64,000 nucleotides of DNA from Streptomyces resistomycificus (GCF_001514265.1 NZ_KQ948992.1:633918-697917), one strand, 5' to 3'; counted from the stretch's first letter, positions 24,587 to 34,298 are shown. The notes: a model not told the origin generated them from the letters alone. Numbers and translations are program-made.

Positions 24587-26182
24587 TCAGGACCAGGTGA
24601 ACCCCGGGCTCACATGCATGCAGGCGTCCGTGTCGGCGCCGTTGAGGGCCTCGGCGGACTCGGGGGTCGTGTCGTCCTCCGTGGGCGCCTTGTAGGCCGT
24701 CCCGGTACGCCAGTCGGCGCCGACGACGAGCGTGACCCCGGACACGTCCGTCGACCGCTCCACCGAGCTCGCCGGTATCCCCAGGGCCTCGGCGACGCGC
24801 CGCGCGTCGCCCGCCAGCTCGGCGCTCGGGTAGCGGACGACCGTACGCTCCTCGCTCAGCGCCGACGCGGTGTCCGCGGTGGCCCTGGTGAAGCCCTCCT
24901 CGGCCAGCAGCCCGGCCACCGTGCTCGCACGTCCGCCCGCCACGCCCAGCGTGTCGGTGCGGGTGCCGTTCTGGACGAGGATCCCGATCCTGTCGTCGTC
25001 GGCGGCGGGGTCGCCGGACGCGGTCGCCGACGGGCTCGGGGCCGCCTTCCTCTCGTCCTTGCCGTCCAGCGCGATGTCCTCCCGCACCAGCCGGAACAGC
25101 TTCCGGGCGTCCTCGGTGGGCTCGACGCGGGCACCGACGTACCGGTTGGGCATCGTGGTCATGGTGATGCGCTCCGGCTCGACCTTGCGCAGCTCGTCGC
25201 TGAGGTCGTAGAGCTTCTTGACGGTGTCGAGGCCCGGGTCGACCGTCAGCGCCTCGGTGGCCTTCTCGGCGAGCCTGCGCAGCTTGTTCGGGCTGCTGAG
25301 GGTGGCGTTCTCGCGCAGCGTCCGGACCATCGAGTTCATGTACATGTGCTGGGCCTTGGAGCGGGCGAGGTCACTGCCGTCCTCGAAGCCGTAGCGGGTG
25401 CGCAGCCACTGCAGGGCCTGCTCGCCCTTCACCGAGGTGGTGCCCTTCTTCAGCTTCAGACCGGAGCCGTGGCCCTGGCTGTCGCGGGAGAGGATGTTGG
25501 CGTCCACGCACACCGGGACCCCGCCGACGGCGTCCGCCATGGACACCACGCCCGCGAAGTCGACCATCACGAAGTGGTCGATGTGGATGCCGGTGAGCTC
25601 CTGCCAGGTGGCCACCGTGCAGCCGGGCCCGCCGTGGCCGAGGCTCTGGTTGGTCATGACACGGCCCTCGCTCGCCGGGTACACCTCGTCGTCGTCCGGG
25701 TCGGTGCACTTCGGGATCTTCACCAGGGTGTCGCGGGGCATGCTGACGACCGACATGTTGGAGCGGTCGGCGGACAGGTGCACCAGCATCTGCACGTCCG
25801 CGAGCGGCTTGGAGCCGAACGTCTCGCGGGCGCCGCCCAGTTGCTGGTTCTCCTCGGTGTCGCGGGCGTCGGAGCCGATGAGCAGGATGTTCAGCGGGGT
25901 CTGTCCGGCGGCGTTCGGCGTCGGTTCGGCGACCTTGTTGTCGCCCAGGTTCAGCTCCTCCTGCCGGATGTTGTCGTTCAGGTGCCGGTAGTAGAGGTAC
26001 CCGGCGGTGGCCGCGCCCATGGTCAGCACGGCGAGGGACACGGTGAACCAGCGCAGCAGCCCGTTCCCGCGAGGCACCCGGCTCCCGCCGCGCCGTCCCG
26101 CAGCGGCACCGGCGTCACCCCCACCGGCCCCGCCGACCTCTCTGGTGGCCCGTTCGACCTCCCGAACACTGTTCCGCGTCAC
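24587..26182 (-). CDS. LCP family phosphotransferase 3 (type A), LytR_C domain
   Basis: A 531-residue LCP protein. TM at about 40-62 (LRWFTVSLAVLTMGAATAGYLYY), LCP domain with LNILLIGSDARDT, VQMLVHLSADRSNMSVVSMPRDT, CTVATWQELTGIHIDHFVMVDFAGVV and WLRTRYGF, and LytR_C near 395-480. It is the sibling of the gene at 28203 (shared KAQHMYMNSMVRTL/RAQHMYMNSMIRTL and TLVRYPSAELAGDAR-like blocks) and ends in the same Cys-containing ADTDACMHV/SDTEQCMDV tail. The GTG at 26182 has GGAGGA 6 bases upstream; an earlier GTG at 26236 is less likely. First member of the A-B duplicated block. Confidence 0.9.
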   Translation of the reverse strand: MTRNSVREVERATREVGGAGGGDAGAAAGRRGGSRVPRGNGLLRWFTVSLAVLTMGAATAGYLYYRHLNDNIRQEELNLGDNKVAEPTPNAAGQTPLNILLIGSDARDTEENQQLGGARETFGSKPLADVQMLVHLSADRSNMSVVSMPRDTLVKIPKCTDPDDDEVYPASEGRVMTNQSLGHGGPGCTVATWQELTGIHIDHFVMVDFAGVVSMADAVGGVPVCVDANILSRDSQGHGSGLKLKKGTTSVKGEQALQWLRTRYGFEDGSDLARSKAQHMYMNSMVRTLRENATLSSPNKLRRLAEKATEALTVDPGLDTVKKLYDLSDELRKVEPERITMTTMPNRYVGARVEPTEDARKLFRLVREDIALDGKDERKAAPSPSATASGDPAADDDRIGILVQNGTRTDTLGVAGGRASTVAGLLAEEGFTRATADTASALSEERTVVRYPSAELAGDARRVAEALGIPASSVERSTDVSGVTLVVGADWRTGTAYKAPTEDDTTPESAEALNGADTDACMHVSPGFTWS

Positions 26183-26303
26183 TGCCCGTCCTCCGCCCTT
26201 TTCCCCACCCGGTTCGCCCTCTTCAGGCCATGACACGGGCCCGCCGTACGTCCTGGAGACATACGACGGGCCCGTGAGGTTGCTCTACGGCCTCAAACGG
26301 TTG

Positions 26304-28004
26304 CTAGCTCGCGCACTGGACCTCGTCGGCGGTGGACTTCGGCACGTCCGGCGTCTTCGCCGAGGCTGCGTCGAGCGGCACGCCCGCGCCCTTGAAGTCC
26401 TCGCCCAGGATCAGCGTCATCGTCGGCAGGCCCTGCGCGTTGGCCACGCTCTCGCCCGGCTTCATCGCCGAGCCGGACAGCCCCATGATGTCGGCCAGCC
26501 GACGGGCCTGGTCGGCCTGGTCGGGCGCGTACTCGAGGGTCGTCTTCGCCTGGTCGGCGTCCGCGTTGCCCGCGTTCTCGGACTTGGTGACGCCCGCGCT
26601 GTTCTGCAGCCAGTCCAGCTGCTGCTGCGCGCTGCCGGAGGCGGCACCCCCGTTGAAGACACGCACCCGCACCTCGGAGGCGTCGGCCTTGGTGCCCTTG
26701 AGCCGGGCGGCCACGGCGGCCGCCTCCTTCTTCTTCTGCGCCTTGACCTCGGTGAACGAGATGTCGTTCTTGATCATGTCGAACACCTGGGGCGCGGTCG
26801 CCTCGTCGACGACCACCGTCGCCTTGATCTTCTCGGCGGGGTTGTCCCGCACCGGGATCGTGGTGAAGGTGATGTTCTTCGGCGGCACCTTCTTCAGCTC
26901 CAGGGCCACGTCCTTGAGCGTGTTGACGTCTCCGAGGGCGGAGTCGACGGTCAGCGCCTCGGTGGCCGCCTCGGCCAGCTTCAGCAGCTTCCTGGGACTG
27001 GTGAGGGTGTCACCGGAGGACATCTTGCGCATCAGCGAGCCCAGGAACTGCTGCTGCACCTTGATGCGGTCGAGGTCGCCCTGGTTGCCGAAGCTGTGCC
27101 GGGTGCGCAGGAAGGCGAGGGCCTGCTCGCCCTCGACCGTGGACTCGCCCTTCGGAAGGACGAGCTTCGACTCCTTGTCGTTGACGGCCTTGGTCACACA
27201 GACCTCCACGCCGTCCACCGCCGACGTCAGCGTCTTGACGGCGTTGAAGTCGGCCATCATGAAGTGGTCCGGCGCGATGCCGGTGGCCTCCTTCACCGTG
27301 CGCATGGTGCAGCCCGCGTCCCGGCCGCCCTCCCCGAGGCTCCGGTTGAAGCGCACCCCCTGCAGGGCCGCCACGGTCACCTTGCTGCCGTCGTCCTTGG
27401 TCGCCGTGCACTCGGGGATGTCGACGATCAGGTCGCGCGGGATGCTGAGCGCGGTCGCGTTCGTGCGGTCCTTGGACACGTGCAGCAGGATCGTGGTGTC
27501 GGCGTGGCCGGCGCTGCCCTTGTCGCCGTAGCCCTCGTTGCCCTCGCCGGTGCGCTTGTCGGTGCCGACGACGAGGATGTTGAAGGCCTCGTCCTTCCTG
27601 AAGTTGCTGGCGCCCGCGTCACCGACGTCCGTCGTCCTGACGTTGCCCTCGAGGTGCTTGAGGTAGAAGTAACCCGCGCCCGCGGTGGCCACCAGGACGA
27701 ACGCCATGGTGCCGCCGGTCCACAACAGGGCCTTCTTCGCCCCGGACTTCTTCTTGGCCGGCCGGCGTCCGCGCCTGCCCGGCAACGGCTCCTCGGGGTC
27801 GGGAGCGGGTGTGCGTCTGCGCGGTGGCGGGACGTCGCGGCCCGGCGCCGTGGGTGGCGCCGTACGGCCGCCACGGGGCTGGGGAACGGTCCGGCGCGGC
27901 GCTGAGGGCGTCAACCGCAGTTCGTATTCACCGGTGTTCGGATTGAGTACCCACTGGTCTGCGGGGTCGATGTGCTCCGCCCGCCCACGGCCTGGTGCGT
28001 CCAA
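26304..28004 (-). CDS. LCP family phosphotransferase 4 (type B), LytR_C domain
   Basis: A 566-residue LCP protein. The N-terminus DPADQWVLNPNTGEYELRL is also present in the type B sibling at 29974. A Pro/Arg-rich stretch and a Lys-rich patch precede the TM at about 95-115. The LCP domain shows NILVVGTDKRTG, ADTTILLHVSKDRTNATALSIPRDL, CTMRTVKEATGIAPDHFMMADFNAV and AFLRTRH; LytR_C follows at about 440-530. TTG at 28004 aligns exactly with the GTG start of the sibling and has AAGGAT about 11 bases upstream, so this rare start is favoured. Lies 121 bp upstream of the type A gene on the same strand. Confidence 0.88.
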   Translation of the reverse strand: MDAPGRGRAEHIDPADQWVLNPNTGEYELRLTPSAPRRTVPQPRGGRTAPPTAPGRDVPPPRRRTPAPDPEEPLPGRRGRRPAKKKSGAKKALLWTGGTMAFVLVATAGAGYFYLKHLEGNVRTTDVGDAGASNFRKDEAFNILVVGTDKRTGEGNEGYGDKGSAGHADTTILLHVSKDRTNATALSIPRDLIVDIPECTATKDDGSKVTVAALQGVRFNRSLGEGGRDAGCTMRTVKEATGIAPDHFMMADFNAVKTLTSAVDGVEVCVTKAVNDKESKLVLPKGESTVEGEQALAFLRTRHSFGNQGDLDRIKVQQQFLGSLMRKMSSGDTLTSPRKLLKLAEAATEALTVDSALGDVNTLKDVALELKKVPPKNITFTTIPVRDNPAEKIKATVVVDEATAPQVFDMIKNDISFTEVKAQKKKEAAAVAARLKGTKADASEVRVRVFNGGAASGSAQQQLDWLQNSAGVTKSENAGNADADQAKTTLEYAPDQADQARRLADIMGLSGSAMKPGESVANAQGLPTMTLILGEDFKGAGVPLDAASAKTPDVPKSTADEVQCAS

Positions 28005-28202
28005 GGTTGTCCGAATCCTTCGTCAGGGCCACACGGCGCCTACCCCACTCGATCGCTCACACTATCCGCACGATTCGGCGACGAGTGGCCCCATGACGAA
28101 TATCCGCGCCCCTACAACCGGGCAATCCCTCCTATTTCTTTGTGTTTTTTTGGGAGAAGTTCGAAAGAGGGCTCGAAAAACGGGTGCGCCAGGCCGGTTC
28201 GA

Positions 28203-29897
28203 CTACCAGCGGTAGGGCTTGTAGACGTCCATGCACTGTTCGGTGTCCGAGCCGTTGATGGCGTCGGAGTTGCCCGGGAGGTCGCCGGCCTTCGGGGTCT
28301 CCTGCTTCGGGTAGCCGGTGCCGCTGCGCCAGTCGGCGCCGACCACGACGGTGACGCCGGAGACGTCCGTCGACTTCTGCACCGAACTCGTCGGGATCCC
28401 GAGGGACTTGGCCACCGCCCGGGCGTCGCCCGCGAGTTCGGCGCTCGGGTAGCGCACGAGGGTCCGCGCCTCCGCGAGCGCCGCCGTGGTGTCCGTAGTC
28501 GCCTTGGTGAACCCCTTGCCCACCAGCGCCCGGGCGATGTCACTCGCCCGGCCGCTGACCGGGCCGAGGGTGTCGGAGCGGGTGGCGTTCTGCACCAGGA
28601 CGCCGATCTCGCCCTTCGCCGCGGCCGGATCGTCGGTGGCCTGGTCGGAGCCGGTCGTGCTCGCCGTCTGCGTGGCCTTCGTCTTCGCGCTCTCGCCGCC
28701 CTTGTCGTCGAACGGCACGTCGTCGCGGAGCATCGCCCACATCTTCTCGGCGTCGGCCCCGGCCGGCAGCAGGTGGTTGGCGTCCTCGGGATCCTCGACG
28801 GTCGGCATCGTCGTCATGGTGATGCGGTTGGTGGGCACCGTCTTGAGCTGCATGCCGAGGTCGTACAGCTCCTTGACCGAGGCGATCTCCTCGGAGACCT
28901 TCAGGGACTTGGTGGCCGCCTCGGCCAGGCCCATCAGCCGACCGCCGTCGGTGAAGACGTTCTGGTCCTTCAGCGTGCGGATCATCGAGTTCATGTACAT
29001 GTGCTGGGCCCGGGCCCGCAGCGGGTCGCTGCCCCAGGCGTGCCGGGTACGCAGCCACTGCAGGGCCTGCTCCCCCTTGACCTTCTTCGAGCCGGCCTTC
29101 ATCTTCAGGCCGGAGCCGCCGGGCACGCGGGGCAGCGGGCGGTCCCACACGTTCTGGTTCACACAGACCTCGACGCCGCCGATGGCGTCCGCCATGCTCA
29201 CCACGCCCGCGAAGTCGATCGTCATCCAGTGGTCGATGTAGACCCCGGTGAGGTTCTCCCAGGTGGTCAGCGTGCAGCCGGCTCCGCCGCGGCCCAGCGT
29301 GGTGTTGATGATGTCGTTGGTCGCCGCGTAGGTCTTGCCGGTGTCCGGGTCCTTGCACGCCGGGATGTCGACCCGGGTGTCACGCGGGATGCTCACCACC
29401 GCGGCGCTCTTGCGGTCCGCGGAGAGGTGGATCAGCATCTGCACGTCGGCCAGCGGCGGGTTGTCGCGGGTGTCCTTGCCGCCGCCGAGTGCCACGTTCG
29501 CGTCCGAGCTGCGGCTGTCGGAGCCGAGCATCAGGATGTTCAGCGGCGTCTGCCCGGCCGCGTTCGGCTCGGTCCTGCGCGCCTTGGAGTCGCCACCGCT
29601 GCGCTCGCCCTTCTGGATGTTGCCGTTGAGGTGCTGGTAGTAGAGGTATCCGGCGCCGGCCGTCCCCAGTATCAGCACCGCGAGACTCGTCGCCGACCAG
29701 CGCAGCACCCGGTGTTTGCGTCTGGGCCGCCGTCGGCTGCGCCGGCCGCCGTGCCCGCCGTCCCCGCCCCGCGAGGGGCCGCCGGGTCTGCCGGAGCCGC
29801 CCCCGTCGTCCCCACGACGGTCGCCCTCCCGCCCCGGCTCACTCGCGCGCCGGACACCCGGCCGCGTTCCCTCCCCGTGCACACTGCTGTGCGTCAT
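28203..29897 (-). CDS. LCP family phosphotransferase 5 (type A), LytR_C domain
   Basis: A 564-residue LCP protein with a long Gly/Arg-rich cytoplasmic head, TM at about 67-87 (LRWSATSLAVLILGTAGAGYLYY), and LCP domain motifs LNILMLGSDSRS, VVSIPRDT, CTLTTWENLTGVYIDHWMTIDFAGVV, IGGVEVCV and WLRTRHAW, then LytR_C. ATG 29897 follows GGGGAGACAGGGG; GTG 29912 is an alternative. It and the type B gene at 29974 form a copy of the 24587/26304 block. It separates from its type B neighbour by 76 bp, so the pair is probably one transcript. Confidence 0.9.
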   Translation of the reverse strand: MTHSSVHGEGTRPGVRRASEPGREGDRRGDDGGGSGRPGGPSRGGDGGHGGRRSRRRPRRKHRVLRWSATSLAVLILGTAGAGYLYYQHLNGNIQKGERSGGDSKARRTEPNAAGQTPLNILMLGSDSRSSDANVALGGGKDTRDNPPLADVQMLIHLSADRKSAAVVSIPRDTRVDIPACKDPDTGKTYAATNDIINTTLGRGGAGCTLTTWENLTGVYIDHWMTIDFAGVVSMADAIGGVEVCVNQNVWDRPLPRVPGGSGLKMKAGSKKVKGEQALQWLRTRHAWGSDPLRARAQHMYMNSMIRTLKDQNVFTDGGRLMGLAEAATKSLKVSEEIASVKELYDLGMQLKTVPTNRITMTTMPTVEDPEDANHLLPAGADAEKMWAMLRDDVPFDDKGGESAKTKATQTASTTGSDQATDDPAAAKGEIGVLVQNATRSDTLGPVSGRASDIARALVGKGFTKATTDTTAALAEARTLVRYPSAELAGDARAVAKSLGIPTSSVQKSTDVSGVTVVVGADWRSGTGYPKQETPKAGDLPGNSDAINGSDTEQCMDVYKPYRW

Positions 29898-29973
29898 CCC
29901 CTGTCTCCCCACCCTCGCGCCATCGAACGGGCCTGCTCCTACGCCCGGTAAGACGCAAGGCAGGCCCGTCAGG

Positions 29974-31719
29974 TCACTTGGCGCACTCGACCTTGTCCGC
30001 TGTGGACTGCTGAACCCCCTCAGGCGCCTTCGTCGGTGTGGTCAGCGACACACCGGCCTCCTTGAAGTCCTCGCCCAGAGTCAGCGTCATCGTCGGCAGG
30101 CCCTGTGAGTTGGCCACGCTCTCGCCCGGCTTCAGCGCCGAGCCGGACAGGCCCATGATGGCGGCGAGCCGGCGGGCCTGGTCGGCCTGCTCGGGCGCGT
30201 ACTCGAGCGTCGTCTTCTTCAGTTCCTTGTCCGCGTTGCCCGCGTTCTCGGACTTCAGCACGCCTTCGTCGTTCTGCAGGTACTCGAGCTCCGCCTGCGC
30301 GCTGCCGGCCGCCGCACCGCCGTTGAAGATGCGCACCCGCACCTCGGAGGCGTCGGCCTTGGTGCCCTTGAGCCGGGCGGCCACGGCGGCGGCCTCCTTC
30401 TTCTTCTGCGTCTTGACCGCGGTGAACGACACGTCGTTCTTGATCATGTCGAAGACCTGGGGGGCCGACGCGTCGTTGAGGACGACCGTCGCCTTCACCT
30501 TCTCCGCCGGGTTGTCGACCACCGGCACCGTGGTGAACGTCAGGTTCTTGACGTTGAGCTTGCCCAGCTCCAGACCGAGGTCCTTCAGCTTGTTGATGCT
30601 GTCGAGCTGGGCGTCGACGGTCAGCGCCTTCGTCCCCGCCTCGGCCAGCTTGATCATCTTCGACGGACTGGACAGCGTGTCGTTGGACTTCAGCTTCCGC
30701 ATCAGCGCGCTGAGGAAGTTCTGCTGCAGGGTGATCCGGCTCAGGTCGCCACCGAACCCGACCGCGTGCCGGGTGCGCACGAACGCGAGCGCGTTCTCGC
30801 CCGAGATGTGCTGCATCCCCTTCTTCAGGTTCAGGTGCGAGTCCGGGTCGTTGATGTCCTTGCCCAGACAGACGTCCACCCCGCCGACCGCCGTGGTCAG
30901 CGTCTTGACCGCGTTGAAGTCGGCCACCATGAAGTTGTCGGGGGTGATGCCGGTCAGCTCGGTGACGGTCCGCATGGTGCAGCTGGGCGTGCGGTCGTCC
31001 TGGCCCAGGCTCGTGTTGAAGCGGACGCCGGTCGAGCCCTTGATGATCTCCTTGGTGCCGTCCTCCCGCGTGGTCGGACAGTCCGGGATGTCGACGATCA
31101 GGTCGCGCGGGATGCTGAGCGCGGTCGCGTTCGTACGGTCCTTGGAGACGTGCAGCAGGATCGTGGTGTCGGCGTGCCCGACGCTGCCGGAGTCGCCGTA
31201 GCCCTCGTTGCCCGAGCCGGTGCGCTTGTCCGTGCCGATCAACAGGATGTTGATCGCCTTGTCCTTCTGGAAGCCGCCGGTGCTCGCGCCGTCGTCGGCG
31301 ACGGACGTGATGTTGCCGTTGAGGTGCTCGATGTAGAGGTACGCGGCGCCCGCGGCGGCCACCAGCACGAACGCCATGGTGCCGCCGGTCCACAACAGGA
31401 CCTTCTTCGCCTTGCCCTTCTTCTTGACCGGCCGGCGCCCGCGCCGGCCCGGCAACGGCTCCGGGGGCGCACCCCGTCGCCGACGCGGCGGCGGCACCTC
31501 ACGGCCCGGAGCCTCCGGCGCCACGGGAGTCGCCGTACGGCCGCGCGCCGGCGCGCCCGCTCTGCGGGTGGCGGATCTACGGGGGCCCGGAACGGCCGAC
31601 TGCGATGACTGCGGTGCGGAAGGGCTCAGTCGCAGTTCGTATTCGCCGGTGTTCGGGTTGAGCACCCACTGGTCTGCGGGATCGATGTCGTCCGCCCGCC
31701 CACGGCCTTGCGCGTCCAC
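29974..31719 (-). CDS. LCP family phosphotransferase 6 (type B), LytR_C domain
   Basis: A 581-residue LCP protein nearly colinear with the gene at 26304: the same DPADQWVLNPNTGEYELRL head, ALLWTGG/VLLWTGG transmembrane entry, ILLHVSKDRTNATALSIPRDL, CTMRTVTELTGITPDNFMVADF, and a C-terminal ST..DKVECAK tail. One difference is that the conserved IDH-type His is Asn here (TPDNF). GTG 31719 has GGAGGA about 11 bases upstream and matches the sibling's start; the frame extends 40 residues further to ATG 31839. Upstream spacer (31720-31949) shares blocks such as CTCACACTA and GCCCAGGTGTAG-like sequence with the spacer upstream of 26304-28004, so the promoter was duplicated too. Confidence 0.9.
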   Translation of the reverse strand: MDAQGRGRADDIDPADQWVLNPNTGEYELRLSPSAPQSSQSAVPGPRRSATRRAGAPARGRTATPVAPEAPGREVPPPRRRRGAPPEPLPGRRGRRPVKKKGKAKKVLLWTGGTMAFVLVAAAGAAYLYIEHLNGNITSVADDGASTGGFQKDKAINILLIGTDKRTGSGNEGYGDSGSVGHADTTILLHVSKDRTNATALSIPRDLIVDIPDCPTTREDGTKEIIKGSTGVRFNTSLGQDDRTPSCTMRTVTELTGITPDNFMVADFNAVKTLTTAVGGVDVCLGKDINDPDSHLNLKKGMQHISGENALAFVRTRHAVGFGGDLSRITLQQNFLSALMRKLKSNDTLSSPSKMIKLAEAGTKALTVDAQLDSINKLKDLGLELGKLNVKNLTFTTVPVVDNPAEKVKATVVLNDASAPQVFDMIKNDVSFTAVKTQKKKEAAAVAARLKGTKADASEVRVRIFNGGAAAGSAQAELEYLQNDEGVLKSENAGNADKELKKTTLEYAPEQADQARRLAAIMGLSGSALKPGESVANSQGLPTMTLTLGEDFKEAGVSLTTPTKAPEGVQQSTADKVECAK

Positions 31720-31949
31720 GGTTGTCTGAGTCCTCCGTCGGGGCCACGCGGCGCCTTCCCCCTCCAAGGCGCTCGGGTCTCGGTCACTCAGTGCTCGACC
31801 CCAGGTTGGACCTCTGGCCGGGTGCACCGGATCGCTCACACTAACCGCCTTGTTCGGCTGTGGGCGACGCCGGTGATTAATTCCACGTCACTACACCTGG
31901 GCAATCCGCCCATTTGCCCGGACAGCCCTTCACCACCTTGGCGAACGCT

Positions 31950-33245
31950 TTACTCGCAGGTGTCCTCGGCGGCGGTGTTGCCGCGGAAGGTGGGCGCGGG
32001 CGAAGTGACGCCGGCCGGCTCCCCGGACCGCTCACCGCCCGTCTCCGCGCCGCCCCCCTCGTCCGGGTTCGCGGTGCTTTTCCCGTCGTTTCCTGGCGAA
32101 TTGAGGCCTTTCGTCGCCCCGTCCTCCGGCTCCTCGCCGGCGACCTCGACAGGCAGGTCCGCCCGCAACCGCTCGAACAGCCGCTCCGCCTCGGGTTCCA
32201 CGAGCTGGTCGCGATTGGCGTTGTAGACGTACGACTCCCTCGGCACCGTAAGGAATTGCACACGTTCGGTGGGGATGTCACGCAGTCCGCGCACGAGTTG
32301 GTACAAACCGCGCAGACTCGCCAGTCCCGGGTCGGTCGTCAACGACGAGGTGGCCGCGTCCAGCACCGGATACAACTTCACCGGATTCAGCAGGACGTCA
32401 TCGCTCTGGACCTTGTTGACCAGTGCCCCGAGGAACCGCTGCTGGCGGTCCATCCGGTCGGTGTCGCTGCCGTTGCCGAGGGTCTTGCGGGCGCGCACGT
32501 AGCCGAGGGCCTGCTCCCCGTCGAGCGTGACCCGGCCCGCCGGGAGCCGCAGTTTGGCCGCCTTGTCGTGGATGGGCTCGGTCAGACACACCTCGACCCC
32601 GTCGACCGCGTCGACCATGTCCTTGAACCCGTGGAAGTCGACGACCACGTGGTGGTCGATCCGGATGTCCGTCAGCCGCTCCACGGTTCGGATCGTGCAG
32701 GCCGAGCCCCCCACCTGGAAGGCGTAGTTGAACATCGCGAACATGGGCTCGGTCCGGCTGCCGTCGCGCCGCCGGCAACCCGGCACGTCCACCATCAGAT
32801 CGCGGGGCAGCGAGACGGCGGTGGCGCTGCCGCGTCCGGCGGCCAGGTGCAACAGGATGGTGGTGTCGGACCGCTCGGTCCCCGAATCCCGCCCGTACGG
32901 CCGGTTACCGTTCCCGGACCGCGAGTCCGACCCGATGACCAGGATGTTCCGCGCCCCCCGCACCAGCGAGGTGGGCCGCTCCTTCTCGTATCGCGCCAGC
33001 TCGGCCGCCGCCGCGTTGTCCGACGTGATGTTCCCGTCCAGCTTCGCGTAGACCGCCCACCCGGCCCCACCGGCAGCGAGTACGACCACCACGAGGCCGA
33101 TCCCCACTCCCTGTGCCCACCGCCGCCGACGCCGGCGCCTCAACCCTCCACCGGTCGCCGACGCCCCCACCCCAGGCCCGACCCCTCCGGAACCCCCGGG
33201 GGGCGCGGTGGGCACGCCTGCGGTGTCGGTCACGTCGAGATCCAT
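31950..33245 (-). CDS. LCP family phosphotransferase 7
   Basis: A 431-residue LCP protein. Arg-rich patch then TM at about 45-66; LCP domain with RNILVIGSDSRSGNGN, RSDTTILLHLAAGRGSATAVSLPRDL, ACTIRTVERLTDIRIDHHVVVDFHGF, VDGVEVCLTEP and YVRARKT. There is no LytR_C domain; the C-terminus is a Glu/Gly/Thr-rich tail ending AAEDTCE. Single-domain form, as in mycobacterial Lcp1 (Rv3267), and next to a TIGR03089 gene in both genomes (recalled synteny), so this is the best candidate for the ancestral LCP of the locus. The ATG has no strong ribosome site. Confidence 0.91.
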   Translation of the reverse strand: MDLDVTDTAGVPTAPPGGSGGVGPGVGASATGGGLRRRRRRRWAQGVGIGLVVVVLAAGGAGWAVYAKLDGNITSDNAAAAELARYEKERPTSLVRGARNILVIGSDSRSGNGNRPYGRDSGTERSDTTILLHLAAGRGSATAVSLPRDLMVDVPGCRRRDGSRTEPMFAMFNYAFQVGGSACTIRTVERLTDIRIDHHVVVDFHGFKDMVDAVDGVEVCLTEPIHDKAAKLRLPAGRVTLDGEQALGYVRARKTLGNGSDTDRMDRQQRFLGALVNKVQSDDVLLNPVKLYPVLDAATSSLTTDPGLASLRGLYQLVRGLRDIPTERVQFLTVPRESYVYNANRDQLVEPEAERLFERLRADLPVEVAGEEPEDGATKGLNSPGNDGKSTANPDEGGGAETGGERSGEPAGVTSPAPTFRGNTAAEDTCE

Positions 33246-33363
33246 CCCTCATGGCGTACGAGCGTGTCGTGCGGCTGCTTCTACGACCATGGCGCGGATG
33301 AGGGGCGGGGGGTGGGTGGAGGGGGGCCGAATGGGTGACGGGCGACCGCCGCCCGTCACCCCG

Positions 33364-33398
33364 GCGCCCGGCGGGATGCCGGAACCCGCGCCGGGCGC
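33364..33398 (-). terminator. GC-rich hairpin, probable terminator
   Basis: Perfect 10-bp stem (GCGCCCGGCG at 33364-33373 with CGCCGGGCGC at 33389-33398) in the 182-bp spacer downstream of the TIGR03089 gene. It is flanked by a directly repeated GACCGCCGCCCGTCACCCCG element. Confidence 0.5.
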
Positions 33399-33427
33399 GA
33401 ACCAAAGACCGCCGCCCGTCACCCCGC

Positions 33428-34183
33428 CTATCGAGCTGTCACCGAAACCCGCTCGCTCTCGATGCGCTTCGCCAGATCCTCCTCGCCCAGCCGGTCCAGG
33501 TTCCGGCACAGCACCACCGACCCCCCGGTGGCCAACGGCGCGTACAGCCCGGCGTTCAACCCCTCCCACGTGTCGAACGGCAGCCCGGACAGCAGCCGCG
33601 ACCCCGGCCCGGTCAGCCCCACCCCCGGCGCCTCCGCCCGGGCCCGCTCCACGACCTCGGCCGCGCTGAACTCCCGCCCGGCGACGATCAGTGCCGGCTC
33701 CTCCGGGTCGACCGGCGCGAACGGCACGAACCGGTCCCCCTGACTCGGCACCTCCACGGCGTAGTCGGCGAATCCGGCCGGCGGCTGCGGGAACCGTCCG
33801 CCCAGCGGCCGCAGGGCCAGCGCGACGCGCTCGCCGGAACAGGCACGCGCTGCCTCCAGTCCCTCGGGACCGCTCACCACCACGTCGGCGAGTGCCGGAT
33901 CGCCGTCGACGTCGGCGATCACTCCCACCGACGAACACGCCAGCAGCCACACCGCCGTCTGCCAGTGCGCGGGCAGCAACAGCGCGACCCGGTCGCCCGG
34001 CGCGGCGGCGAGTTCGCCCTGGAGGAGGTTCGAGGTCTTGGCCACCCAATTGGCGAAGGTGGCCACGGACAATTCGACACGTTCGCCCGTGGCGTCGTCG
34101 TAGAAGGTCACCAGGGGGCGTCCGGGGTCCGCGGCGAGCGCGGAACGCAGCAGGTCGGCAGGGGTGCGATCGGTGGCGTTCAC
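33428..34183 (-). CDS. TIGR03089 family protein
   Basis: A 251-residue cytoplasmic protein. The first third looks like the N-terminus of an AMP-binding (adenylate-forming) enzyme: PLVTFYDDATGERVELSVATFANWVAKTSNLLQ and RVALLLPAHWQTAVWLLAC. It lacks the downstream ATP-binding TSG/GTTG and GYG.TE motifs, so it should not be an active ligase; this matches the actinobacterial TIGR03089 family of unknown role. The GTG at 34183 gives the usual family N-terminus (NATDRTPADLL); a longer frame to 34243 is unlikely. Adjacent to LCP genes here as in mycobacteria. Confidence 0.85.
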   Translation of the reverse strand: MNATDRTPADLLRSALAADPGRPLVTFYDDATGERVELSVATFANWVAKTSNLLQGELAAAPGDRVALLLPAHWQTAVWLLACSSVGVIADVDGDPALADVVVSGPEGLEAARACSGERVALALRPLGGRFPQPPAGFADYAVEVPSQGDRFVPFAPVDPEEPALIVAGREFSAAEVVERARAEAPGVGLTGPGSRLLSGLPFDTWEGLNAGLYAPLATGGSVVLCRNLDRLGEEDLAKRIESERVSVTAR

Positions 34184-34298
34184 CCGAGAAAGCGTACGCG
34201 GGCACGCGGCGGCGCACCGGTTCACGGGGCCACGGACCGCCACCGGTTCGGCGGAACGGGAGCCGACGGCCCGTCAATTCCCCAATGGACAGATATGT

